Source: Phycisphaerae bacterium (GTDB lineage Bacteria > Planctomycetota > Phycisphaerae > UBA1845 > UTPLA1). From it: 12,758 nucleotides of DNA. The notes under the pieces are model-generated. The model had not been told where the DNA came from. It did no database searches and saw nothing but the letters and a program-made list of their open reading frames with translations. The position numbers were made by a program, and so were the translations under genes. Location: contig JAJDEC010000274.1 of NCBI GenBank assembly GCA_029259995.1, forward strand, positions 1 through 12,758, written 5' to 3'. Shown one piece after another: positions 1 through 6,593 of the stretch (position 1 is its first letter; each line of letters starts with the position of its first letter).

Positions 1-415
1 GGCTTTCATCCTGCATCAAAGATGCGCCCCGCGCCATTCCCACGGCCGTGGGAATCGCTGTTCCCGCATGCCCCACACTGAACAAGTCGTAGGGGCTCTC
101 GTCGATGTTCGGAAATCCGCTCAGGCCGCCCGTCTTGCGAATCGATTCGAAGCGATCGTTCCGTCCTGTCAGTATCTTGTGCACATACGCCTGATGCCCG
201 ACGTCCCACAACAGTCGATCACTCAGAAAATCGAAAACGCGATGCAAAGCGATCGTCAACTCGACCATGCCGAGATTGCTCGCCAGATGCCCGCCTTGCG
301 CACTGACCACGCCGATGATCCGCTCGCGGATTTCGCCCGCCAATCCGTCAAGCTCCTCTATCGAAAGCGCTTGCAGATCCGCAGGTGACTTGATACGAGG
401 CAGAATCAATCCCAT
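1..415 (-). CDS. dxs: 1-deoxy-D-xylulose-5-phosphate synthase, N-terminal part (cut by window edge)
   Basis: The frame is open from an ATG at 415-413 to the window edge and gives 138 residues. Dxs is a thiamine-diphosphate enzyme that condenses pyruvate and glyceraldehyde 3-phosphate into DXP, the first step of the MEP isoprenoid pathway in the cytosol. Visible family signatures are GGHLASNLG (residues 41-49, with the conserved His43), WDVGHQAYVHKILTGR (70-85), GGLSGFP (96-102) and GHAGTA (115-120). The opening (L-P-R-I-K-S-P-A-D-L, then an E-E-L stretch) matches the usual Dxs N-terminus, so the start is secure. AAGGA lies 10 nt upstream of the ATG. The gene follows ispA after a 74-nt gap on the same strand and is probably co-transcribed with it. 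The rest of the protein, usually about 620-640 aa in total, is outside the window. Confidence 0.97.
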   Translation of the reverse strand, partial: MGLILPRIKSPADLQALSIEELDGLAGEIRERIIGVVSAQGGHLASNLGMVELTIALHRVFDFLSDRLLWDVGHQAYVHKILTGRNDRFESIRKTGGLSGFPNIDESPYDLFSVGHAGTAIPTAVGMARGASLMQDES

Positions 416-489
416 TGTGTCTTCATCCTTCCAGCGGTATGTCGTTCGCCGTGCGTGGCTCCGAATCTGCCCGCCGCATCCGACGTCGC

Positions 490-1392
490 TTAAACCGTTC
501 GATCAATCACGTAGTTGGCCAGTTGACGCAGCCGCTCAGCGGATTCGCCCATCGGCTCCAGATGCGCCAACGCGCCAGTCACAAGGGCTGCCGCCTTTTC
601 CCGACTGGCATCCACGCCCACAACGCCGGGATACGTTGCCTTTCCGCTCTCGGCATCCTTACCCGTACGCTTGCCGACCCTTGCCGGATCACCTGTGACG
701 TCCAGTAAGTCGTCCGCAATCTGAAACGCCAGACCCAATGCCTTCCCATAGCCGCTCAACGCGGCCATCTGGGCTCGATCCGCAGTCGCGGCCATGCCCC
801 CGAGCCGACAGGCACACTGTAGCAGCCGCGCCGTCTTGCCCAGATGCACGCGCTCGACATCCTCCGCGTCGAGCAGCTTCCGTTCGGCATCCAGATCCAT
901 CCACTCGCCGCCAATCATCCCCGCGGCGCCAGTCGCATTCGCAAGCTCAACAACCATTCGGCCGCACATCGGCGACGTCCCATACGCCTGGCCAAGCGTC
1001 TCAAACGCCATCGCCATCAGGGCATCGCCGGCCAGGATCGCCGTCGATTCGCCGTACACAACATGGTTCGTCGGCTTCCCGCGACGCGTATCGTCATTGT
1101 CCAGCGCCGGCAAATCGTCGTGGATCAGGCTGAACGCATGCACACATTCAACGGCAACCGCGACGCCAGTCGCCATCGACGATTCACCGCCACAGGCTTC
1201 ACAACACCAGATCGCCAGCACGGGGCGCAGTCGTTTTCCATCCGAGAGCAGACTGTAACGCATCGATTCCAGCAGAGGCTCAGGGCGCACGACGCCAGCC
1301 ACGCGATCCAGTGCCGCCGCCAGCATTTCGGAGACTGCCGCGCCTTCGACGCTCAACGAATCACCCAGAGATCTGTCCAACGTCTTTGCCAC
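490..1392 (-). CDS. ispA: polyprenyl (farnesyl/geranylgeranyl) diphosphate synthase, IspA type
   Basis: This is a trans-isoprenyl diphosphate synthase that condenses IPP with allylic diphosphates, the step after the MEP pathway. The all-helical family is shown by DGKRLRP (residues 51-57), the first Asp-rich motif DDLPALDNDD (92-101, the bacterial DDxxxxD form) and the second, DDLLD (227-231). The residue five places before the first motif is Phe, as expected for a C15 (FPP) product in this class, although chain length cannot be fixed from sequence alone. The frame is open up to a GTG at 1473. I prefer the GTG at 1392 because GAGGG sits 5 nt before it and the 300-aa product equals the normal family length (about 299 aa). 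The 1473 start would give 327 aa with a basic, non-homologous leader and GGCGGA directly touching the start codon. It lies between xseB and dxs, a classical arrangement. Confidence 0.94.
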   Translation of the reverse strand: MAKTLDRSLGDSLSVEGAAVSEMLAAALDRVAGVVRPEPLLESMRYSLLSDGKRLRPVLAIWCCEACGGESSMATGVAVAVECVHAFSLIHDDLPALDNDDTRRGKPTNHVVYGESTAILAGDALMAMAFETLGQAYGTSPMCGRMVVELANATGAAGMIGGEWMDLDAERKLLDAEDVERVHLGKTARLLQCACRLGGMAATADRAQMAALSGYGKALGLAFQIADDLLDVTGDPARVGKRTGKDAESGKATYPGVVGVDASREKAAALVTGALAHLEPMGESAERLRQLANYVIDRTV

Positions 1393-1638
1393 CCGTACCC
1401 TCGACCGAACCGGTCTCCCGAATTCACGGCGCGAATTGTCGCAACTACCGTTCCCAATTGACAATAGCGACACTCCGCCAACTCGTCCAGCGCTGCTGCA
1501 ATAAGTCTCGGAATTATTGAAAGAAGTGAAATGTCACCCCGCTTTGCATCGCACAACGACATGGCGATGCCGAGGGAATGCACGCGAGGCTCAATACTTA
1601 AACTGCGATCGGGCGCGCCGCCGATATCGGCCCAAAGG
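1393..1638. other. intergenic stretch between xseB and ispA
   Basis: This is about 246 bp (165 bp if the longer ispA start is used). It contains an AT-richer patch around 1495-1540. I see no convincing promoter hexamer pair, no long hairpin and no credible small gene. The gap is unusual because xseB and ispA normally touch or overlap, so a processing site or an internal promoter is possible but not shown. Confidence 0.5.
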
Positions 1639-1860
1639 CTATTCTGCCGAATCCTCGCCCTTGTTCTCGAGCGACGCCTCCAGCGTCTGGATGCGCAACT
1701 CCGCATCCTCAAGCACTTGGCGACACTTCTTGATCAGCGTCATGCCTTCTTCAAACTGCTTGATCGACTCTTCCAGCCCGATCTCTCCCTGTTCGATCGC
1801 CTCTGCAATGGCTTCCGCACGCCCAATCGCATTTTCAAAAACAAACTTGCCCTTTGACAT
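1639..1860 (-). CDS. xseB: exodeoxyribonuclease VII small subunit
   Basis: This 73-aa protein has the size and charge of XseB (about 70-80 aa). It has an F-E-x-A/I start and an alternating Glu-rich helical pair around residues 8-62: EAIAEAIEQGEIGLEESIKQ, then FEEGM and KKCRQVLEDAE. Several XseB subunits bind each XseA through these helices to form the single-strand-specific exonuclease VII, which trims ssDNA in repair and recombination. The ATG at 1860 is preceded by AGAGG, 4 nt away. It lies 85 bp after xseA on the same strand, which supports the call. The acidic C-terminal tail (E-N-K-G-E-D-S-A-E) is typical. I see no anomaly. Confidence 0.95.
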   Translation of the reverse strand: MSKGKFVFENAIGRAEAIAEAIEQGEIGLEESIKQFEEGMTLIKKCRQVLEDAELRIQTLEASLENKGEDSAE

Positions 1861-1945
1861 GATGCCTCTATCGATCCGTTTCTGGCGTCCGACTACTCAT
1901 CCATGAGCACCCGACACGCAGTCATCCGAGCAGTCCCTGCTCCAT

Positions 1946-3514
1946 CTATTGAAACAACTCTCCCTGTCGAGAATCAACCACTCGGCTGTGAATCTCGCCT
2001 TCCGCCGTCTCCGTCACGATCCGATCCCCCTGGTGAAGCCCCTCAGGCGACCTTACGACGCCCCGACCTCGCATTTGCCGCGTGATGGAAAATCCCCGTT
2101 TCAAGACCTGTTCCGGGCTCCCGGCGACCAATCGCCCCTCGATCGCAGACGCCAGATTCGATTGCCGAACGACCAACGCCGCGACGCCGCGACGCATTCG
2201 ACGCTCCAATGACGCCAATCGCGAACGCTCGGACTGCACGCGATGAATCGGCGACGCGGCCAGCAATCGCCCACCGATCGCCGCGCGTTGCCGATCGCGC
2301 CCCACAATCGCCTCTCGAATTTTCCACAGAAGTCGATGCGCCAATCGATCCACTTTCAGGCGCCGTCGCTCCAGCACGACGACCGGCCGCGATCGCACCA
2401 ATTTCAACTCCACGTTTCCAATCCGTCGCCGACGCTCCGTCACTGCCCGATGCAGCACATACCGCAAACGACCCGCCAGCTCATCCAGCCGCTGATGCCA
2501 GCGCCGAATCGCTCCCACGGGATCGCGAAACCAAGTCGATCGCGAAACGACGCTCAATCGCCCCTGCATTCTTTCCAGTCGCGTTCGCATCCCCCGCTGC
2601 ATCCGACGCGCAACGCCATCCATCCCCGCGACAATATCCGACAGAACGGGCACGACCAGTTCCGCCGCCGCCGTCGGTGTCGCCGCCCTCACATCCGCAA
2701 CGAAATCCGCGATTGAAAAATCCACTTCGTGCCCGACCGCACTCACGATAGGAATCCGACTCCCCGCAATGGCCCGCGCCACGACTTCCTCGTTGAACGC
2801 CCATAAGTCCTCAAGCGAGCCGCCCCCGCGCCCCACAATCAACACGTCCACGCCGCCGATCGCGCCGGCGACTCGATTGAATTCCCGAATGGCCGACGCC
2901 ACTTCGCGGGCCGCCTCATCCCCCTGCACGCGCACATCTTTCGTGATGACGCGCACTTTCGGATAGCGTCGCTCAATCGTGTTCAATATGTCCTGGATCG
3001 CCGCGCCGCTCGCGCTCGTGATCACGCCGATCGTCGAGGGCAATGTCGGAATCGCCCGCTTGCGATCCCGTTCAAACAACCCCTCCTTCGCCAGCTTCTC
3101 CTTGAGTTGCTGAAACGCCAGTTCCAGCGCCCCGACGCCCTGCGGCTGCACGCGCGTTACATACAACTGCACCGATCCGCGCGGTTCATACACGTCGATC
3201 TTGCCCGATGCGACGACTTCCAGCCCATCGGCCATGTCGAACTTCAGGCGTGATGCATCCGAACGCCACATGACGCAGCGCAATTCGCTCGATGAATCCT
3301 TCAAAGTGAAGTAGATATGACCCGTCGCCGCACGCGAGACGTTTGACAATTCCCCCAGGACATGCAGCGTCTGCGGCATCGCATTCGTCAGCGCGCCACG
3401 AATCATCGCCGTCACGCGCGAGACGCTGATCGTCGTCGAATCGTCCGCGCCGCGCTTCGCATTCATGCGCCCGGGATCGAATGCCCCTCGATCACGATCT
3501 TTCGACGATGTCAA
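1946..3514 (-). CDS. xseA: exodeoxyribonuclease VII large subunit
   Basis: This is the catalytic subunit of exonuclease VII, a cytosolic nuclease that degrades single-stranded DNA from both ends. At 522 aa it is somewhat longer than the usual 400-460. Order of parts: a short polar leader (1-27); the N-terminal OB-fold DNA-binding domain (about 28-125, including HIYFTLKD and LRCVMWR); the catalytic core (about 130-300) with GVITSASGAAIQD, GRGGGSLEDLWAFNEE (228-243) and GHEVDFSIADFVADVRA (261-277); then a long Arg-rich coiled-coil (300-480); and the C-terminal segment with RGFS (about residue 465). The start codon is TTG, with GGAAGGA 6 nt upstream, and the TTG overlaps the TGA of the preceding acetyltransferase gene (TTGA, 3514-3511). 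This suggests translational coupling. Confidence 0.98.
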   Translation of the reverse strand: MTSSKDRDRGAFDPGRMNAKRGADDSTTISVSRVTAMIRGALTNAMPQTLHVLGELSNVSRAATGHIYFTLKDSSSELRCVMWRSDASRLKFDMADGLEVVASGKIDVYEPRGSVQLYVTRVQPQGVGALELAFQQLKEKLAKEGLFERDRKRAIPTLPSTIGVITSASGAAIQDILNTIERRYPKVRVITKDVRVQGDEAAREVASAIREFNRVAGAIGGVDVLIVGRGGGSLEDLWAFNEEVVARAIAGSRIPIVSAVGHEVDFSIADFVADVRAATPTAAAELVVPVLSDIVAGMDGVARRMQRGMRTRLERMQGRLSVVSRSTWFRDPVGAIRRWHQRLDELAGRLRYVLHRAVTERRRRIGNVELKLVRSRPVVVLERRRLKVDRLAHRLLWKIREAIVGRDRQRAAIGGRLLAASPIHRVQSERSRLASLERRMRRGVAALVVRQSNLASAIEGRLVAGSPEQVLKRGFSITRQMRGRGVVRSPEGLHQGDRIVTETAEGEIHSRVVDSRQGELFQ

Positions 3515-3981
3515 AGTGGTTCCTTCCAGAAACCCTGCTCGCGACTCTGATCCGGATCATTGCAAATCCGCTCGCCGCGAAGTTCGAATCCGTTCTTCAA
3601 GTACAATCGATGCGCATCCGGAAGCAGGACATCACTCCAGATTCGCATGGCCGCCAATCCGCGCCCCTTGATCTCATCGACGCAGACATTCAGGAGCCGC
3701 TGACCGATCCCCTGCCCGCGAGACGTCGCCAACACGTACATCCGATGCAGCTCGCCGACGCCGTCGTGACTCGTCACGCCCGCACATCCGACAATGCGAT
3801 CGTTGTCATGAGCCACCCAGAACGCACCGCCGCGAATCAGGTAGTGCCCCTCCACATCATGCAGATCCGCGCAATATCCGTCGTCTTCCCACGTGAATCC
3901 ATATTCGTCAAACACCGATCGAACGACAGCGACAACGCCCGATCCGTCGCTGATCTGAAACGGGCGAACAACAACACTCAT
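3511..3981 (-). CDS. GNAT-family N-acetyltransferase
   Basis: This 156-aa protein has the GNAT fold pattern. It opens with strand V-V-V-R-P-F. The central beta strands are FWVAHDNDRIVGCAGV and GELHRMYVL. The acetyl-CoA pyrophosphate-binding loop is RGQGIGQRLL (residues 88-97), followed by helix 3 and the C-terminal A-H-R-L-Y-L-K-N-G-F block typical of the family. It would transfer an acetyl group from acetyl-CoA to an amine; the substrate cannot be told from sequence. I chose the ATG at 3981. A TTG five codons upstream (3996) is also open but has no ribosome-binding site. The gene overlaps xseA by 4 nt, so it is probably made with exonuclease VII, although no functional link is known. The heptamer array ends about 87 bp upstream. 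Confidence 0.86.
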   Translation of the reverse strand: MSVVVRPFQISDGSGVVAVVRSVFDEYGFTWEDDGYCADLHDVEGHYLIRGGAFWVAHDNDRIVGCAGVTSHDGVGELHRMYVLATSRGQGIGQRLLNVCVDEIKGRGLAAMRIWSDVLLPDAHRLYLKNGFELRGERICNDPDQSREQGFWKEPL

Positions 3982-4067
3982 CCATCGTATTCCCAAAAAT
4001 GATTCGAATCGCGCACGCCCCGAACATTAACCGCCACCACGAACACCTCAACAGCCACCATGCAAGT

Positions 4068-4193
4068 CTCAGATTGAAGATTGGAGATTACAATTCGCAG
4101 ATATCAGATCCCAAGCCTCGAATCCCATATCTCAGATTTCGAATCTCGAATCTCAGTTCTCGGATCTCAAATTTGAAATCCCAAATCTCAAAT
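4068..4193. repeat. degenerate heptamer tandem array, 18 units of 7 bp
   Basis: The 126 bp can be read without a break in register as 18 heptamers on the plus strand, consensus about CTCRAAT/CTCAGAT (minus strand ATTTGAG/ATYTGAG). Units 10-18 (4131-4193) are the best: CTCAGAT, TTCGAAT, CTCGAAT, CTCAGTT, CTCGGAT, CTCAAAT, TTGAAAT, CCCAAAT, CTCAAAT. Units 1-9 are more decayed. The array is much richer in A+T than its surroundings. It ends on the base next to the complement of the ymdB TAG stop (4194-4196). With a 7-bp unit and no sensible reading frame it is not coding. Heptamer short tandem arrays are known in some bacteria, for example the STRR families of cyanobacteria, and their role is unclear. 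Confidence 0.85.
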
Positions 4194-4991
4194 CTACTCA
4201 CCGCCACACGCCATACTCACGCGTTCGATCGACTTCGCCTTCCCCGTCTCCGTTTCCACTTCAACCAGGATCCCGCTCATCCGCGCGTCATCTGTGGCGA
4301 CATCAAATGGCGACGGCATTCCCGTCACGAACGCTCGCAGGACACGATCTTTCCGCCGTCCCAGCACGCCGTCGTAAGGCCCGGACATACCCAGATCCGT
4401 GATGTACGCCGTGCCGCCGTCCAGCACGCGCTCATCCGCCGTCTGAACGTGTGTGTGCGTTCCATACATGACGGAAACGCGCCCGTTCAAATGCCAGCCC
4501 ATCGCGATCTTCTCGCTCGTCGCCTCGGCGTGCATGTCGACAATGACAATCTTCACGTCCTGCGGTACCCGCCCCAGCGCGCGATCCATCGCCTTGTAAG
4601 GACAGTCGCAAGGAGGCCGCATGAACAGCCGCCCCATGACGGAAATCACGGCCACTTTCGGACCCTTCGCCGTGCCGAAGATCGCCATCTCCTTACCGAT
4701 CGAATCCGGCGGATAATTCACGGGGCGAACAATGCAATCGGATTTTTCAAGGACGGGCAGAATTTCAGCCCGCCGATAGATGTGATCACCCAGTGTCATC
4801 AGGTTGACGCCGTAACGCAGGAATTTGTCGTACAACGCCTCCGTCAGACCGGAGCCGTTCGCGGCGTTCTCGACGTTCGCGATCACGCAATCGACGCCGC
4901 GCTCCTTGACCAGTCGTGGAATACCCTCGGCAACGGCCGAACGCCCGGGCCGTCCAACGACGTCACCGATACAGAGAATTGTGAGATTCAA
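4194..4991 (-). CDS. ymdB: YmdB/TIGR00282-type metallophosphoesterase
   Basis: This 265-aa protein matches the length of Bacillus subtilis YmdB (264 aa), a dimetal phosphoesterase reported to hydrolyse 2',3'-cAMP and to affect biofilm and motility choice. Metal-site motifs in order: GDVVGRPGR (Asp10), NVENAANGSG (Glu41, Asn42), TLGDH (Asp69, His70), HAEATSEK (His154), and GTHTHVQTAD (His179, His181). The late signature ITDLGMSGPYDGVLG is also present. Position 69 is Asp where family members usually have Asn (GNH), while all other ligands are kept. The start is TTG at 4991, with only a weak GGAAAG 10 nt upstream. It is the first gene of the minus-strand run and has a predicted promoter at 5113-5140, which leaves a leader of about 115 nt. 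Cellular role in this organism is inferred by family only. Confidence 0.92.
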   Translation of the reverse strand: MNLTILCIGDVVGRPGRSAVAEGIPRLVKERGVDCVIANVENAANGSGLTEALYDKFLRYGVNLMTLGDHIYRRAEILPVLEKSDCIVRPVNYPPDSIGKEMAIFGTAKGPKVAVISVMGRLFMRPPCDCPYKAMDRALGRVPQDVKIVIVDMHAEATSEKIAMGWHLNGRVSVMYGTHTHVQTADERVLDGGTAYITDLGMSGPYDGVLGRRKDRVLRAFVTGMPSPFDVATDDARMSGILVEVETETGKAKSIERVSMACGGE

Positions 4992-5055
4992 GAAAAATCG
5001 ACTTTCCAGCCCCGGCGCGCCCCATCAGCTTTCATTGCCAGAGCGCCCGGAGAAC

Positions 5056-5074
5056 GATCGGCGAAACCGATCGA
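5056..5074 (-). promoter_or_regulatory. hairpin in the predicted ymdB 5' leader
   Basis: A perfect 7-bp stem, CGATCGG / CCGATCG, encloses a 5-nt loop (TTTCG on the transcribed minus strand). It would form about 30 nt after the predicted start of transcription and about 65 nt before the TTG start. It could stabilise the mRNA. No U-run follows, so it is not a normal terminator. The function is unknown. Confidence 0.4.
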
Positions 5075-5112
5075 CACTTGCGATCTGCCCCATCCGATCA
5101 GGTTTGCAGGCG

Positions 5113-5140
5113 AGTATAGTGACGCTGAACCGATTCTCAA
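5113..5140 (-). promoter_or_regulatory. sigma70-like promoter for the ymdB-GNAT-xseA-xseB-ispA-dxs run
   Basis: On the minus strand, TTGAGA (5140-5135, 5 of 6 to consensus) is followed after 16 bp by TATACT (5118-5113, 5 of 6). Transcription would start near 5105. It is the best hexamer pair in the window and stands immediately upstream of the first gene of the minus-strand cluster. Confidence 0.6.
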
Positions 5141-5155
5141 CTTGCCTCCGTTGAA

Positions 5156-5172
5156 AATCACACCATGTGATT
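5156..5172. promoter_or_regulatory. candidate operator dyad AATCACA-CCA-TGTGATT
   Basis: The two 7-bp arms are perfect inverted repeats with a 3-bp centre. The site lies 16 bp upstream of the minus-strand -35 box. The 8-mer TCACACCA recurs at 5235-5242 and AATCACA at 5243-5249, directly upstream of the plus-strand -35 box. Half-site order (TCACA inward, TGTGA outward) is opposite to the CRP/FNR consensus, so a CRP assignment is not supported. Confidence 0.5.
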
Positions 5173-5252
5173 CCCATGTGGCCGTGACGCAACGACCTTT
5201 TGTCCAATAGAAACTTACGTTAACTCATTGGAATTCACACCAAATCACAGCG

Positions 5253-5282
5253 TTGACGGACTTTCATACTGAATCGTAGCAT
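5253..5282 (+). promoter_or_regulatory. sigma70-like promoter for the RdgC-like gene
   Basis: TTGACG (5253-5258, 5 of 6 to consensus), an 18-bp spacer, then TAGCAT (5277-5282, 4 of 6). The start of transcription would be near 5289, about 40 nt before the ATG. GAGG at 5314-5317 is the likely ribosome-binding site (10-nt spacing). Confidence 0.42.
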
Positions 5283-5327
5283 CCCTCCGCTCAGGACTTC
5301 GAAAGACACTAACGAGGCAGAATACAC

Positions 5328-6587
5328 ATGGCATTCCTCAACGGTTCCGTCAGCTACGCCCGATTCCGCGTCCACGGCGGCGGCCCCAAACGACTCGACG
5401 AACATCTCCTGGAAAAGCTGCGCGAACATCGGATCGGAAGCGACAAGATCATGCACTCCGATCTTGAAGAATCCGGCTGGATCGGCGGTCGCCATCTGCT
5501 CGATATCGACTTCGATCTTGAGAAGAACGTCCTGCTCGATTGCCTCCACTTCGGACTGCGAATCGACGCCCACAAGCCCCCGCCCGATCTTGTCCGCGCC
5601 TACGAACAACAGGAATTCGATATCCTGCTGAAGGAAGCGAGCGGAAACGGCCGCCTCAAGATGTCGCGAATCAAGAAGGAAGCCAGGGAAGCCGCGAAAG
5701 GTCGAATCGAAAGCGAACTCAAGGAAGGCCGCTATCGGAAGCAACGGCAATTCCCCGTCTTCCTCGACACGCAACGCGACATCCTTTTCGTCTCCGCAAC
5801 GTCGCCGTCTGTGCACGAACGACTGATGCCGCTGTTCAAATCGACCTTTGGTAAACGCATCGAACCGATCACATCCGGCAGCCTCGCAAACTCATGGGCC
5901 GAGCATCACAACCAGACGCGGAAACTTGAAAACCTCGATCCCGCCGATTTCATTCCCCATCCGGAAAATGGTCTCGAAGCCGCCTACTGGACGTCCCACG
6001 ATCCCACGGCTCGCGACTGGCTCGGCAATGAGTTTCTCCTCTGGCTCTGGTATACGCTCGAGGAAGAGACCGACACGCTGGAGATGGAAGACAACTCCGA
6101 CGCCGCCGTCGTCATCGTCAAGCAACTCGCCCTCGAATGCCCCTGGGCCGAAACCGGCAAAGAGACGATCACCTGTGAAGGCCCCACGCGACTCCCCGAA
6201 GCGCGTCGCGCGATCCAATCGGGAAAGCTGCCGCGCAAGGCCGGCATGATTCTCTCCCGCCACGGGCAGCAATATGAATTCACGATGCAGGCCGAGACGT
6301 TCAACATCAGCGGCGCAGCATTGCCCAAGATTGAGAAAGAGGACGATGGCGCGTCAACCAACGGGGACCCGGCCGAGAGCGCCCGTGTCCGACACGAAGA
6401 ACGACTCGAACAGATTCGACACATGACCGAATCGATCGACATGCTCTACGGCGCTTTTCTCAAGCGCCGACTTCGCGATGACTGGAACAAGTCGCGGGAT
6501 ACGATTCGCGAATGGCTTCGGGCCGGCGCGGGAGAGAACCGAACGACGGAAGCAACCGCGACGACGCAGGAGACTGTCGGCGTGTGA
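5328..6587 (+). CDS. RdgC-like recombination-associated protein (long form)
   Basis: The protein has 419 aa. I assign it to the RdgC family by pattern, not by search. It opens with a short beta start (F-L-N-G-S-V-S-Y-A-R-F). A basic linker resembles the KLKK...K segment of E. coli RdgC (residues 110-140: KMSRIKKEAREAAKGRIE). Next comes the core strand pair FPVFLDTQRDILFVSATS (142-159), then a helix and FGKRIEPITSGSLA. A second block, EFLLWLWY (235-242), and a helical C-terminus with LYGAFLKRRL and DW follow. E. coli RdgC (303 aa) is a ring-shaped dimer that coats DNA and restrains RecA; this form is over 100 residues longer, mostly at the C-terminal end. The N-terminus is shorter in matching motifs. 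ATG 5328 is the only sensible start. Gene product activity is inferred. Confidence 0.68.
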   Translation: MAFLNGSVSYARFRVHGGGPKRLDEHLLEKLREHRIGSDKIMHSDLEESGWIGGRHLLDIDFDLEKNVLLDCLHFGLRIDAHKPPPDLVRAYEQQEFDILLKEASGNGRLKMSRIKKEAREAAKGRIESELKEGRYRKQRQFPVFLDTQRDILFVSATSPSVHERLMPLFKSTFGKRIEPITSGSLANSWAEHHNQTRKLENLDPADFIPHPENGLEAAYWTSHDPTARDWLGNEFLLWLWYTLEEETDTLEMEDNSDAAVVIVKQLALECPWAETGKETITCEGPTRLPEARRAIQSGKLPRKAGMILSRHGQQYEFTMQAETFNISGAALPKIEKEDDGASTNGDPAESARVRHEERLEQIRHMTESIDMLYGAFLKRRLRDDWNKSRDTIREWLRAGAGENRTTEATATTQETVGV

Positions 6588-6593
6588 CGAGAT

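Larger units (their letters stand above)
4992..5327. other. divergent control region between ymdB and the RdgC-like gene
   Basis: This is a gene-free stretch of 336 bp. It holds a minus-strand promoter (5113-5140), a plus-strand promoter (5253-5282), a dyad and repeated TCACA boxes (5156-5249), and a small hairpin in the ymdB leader (5056-5074). I see no small ORF with a credible start and no RNA gene. Confidence 0.6.

Noticed and set aside
1500..1540. Possible promoter in the AT-richer patch upstream of ispA
   Set aside because: No pair of hexamers with good matches at 16-18 bp spacing could be found.
4068..4193. Heptamer array considered as a CRISPR array
   Set aside because: The units are 7 bp with no unique spacers, so there is no repeat-spacer structure and no cas gene nearby.
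5156..5172. Dyad considered as a CRP/FNR site
   Set aside because: The half-sites are in the opposite order (TCACA then TGTGA, 3-bp centre) to TGTGA-N6-TCACA.
3999..5210. Plus-strand open frame of 403 codons covering the heptamer array and ymdB
   Set aside because: It is antisense to the well-supported ymdB gene, runs through the repeat and has no recognisable domain.
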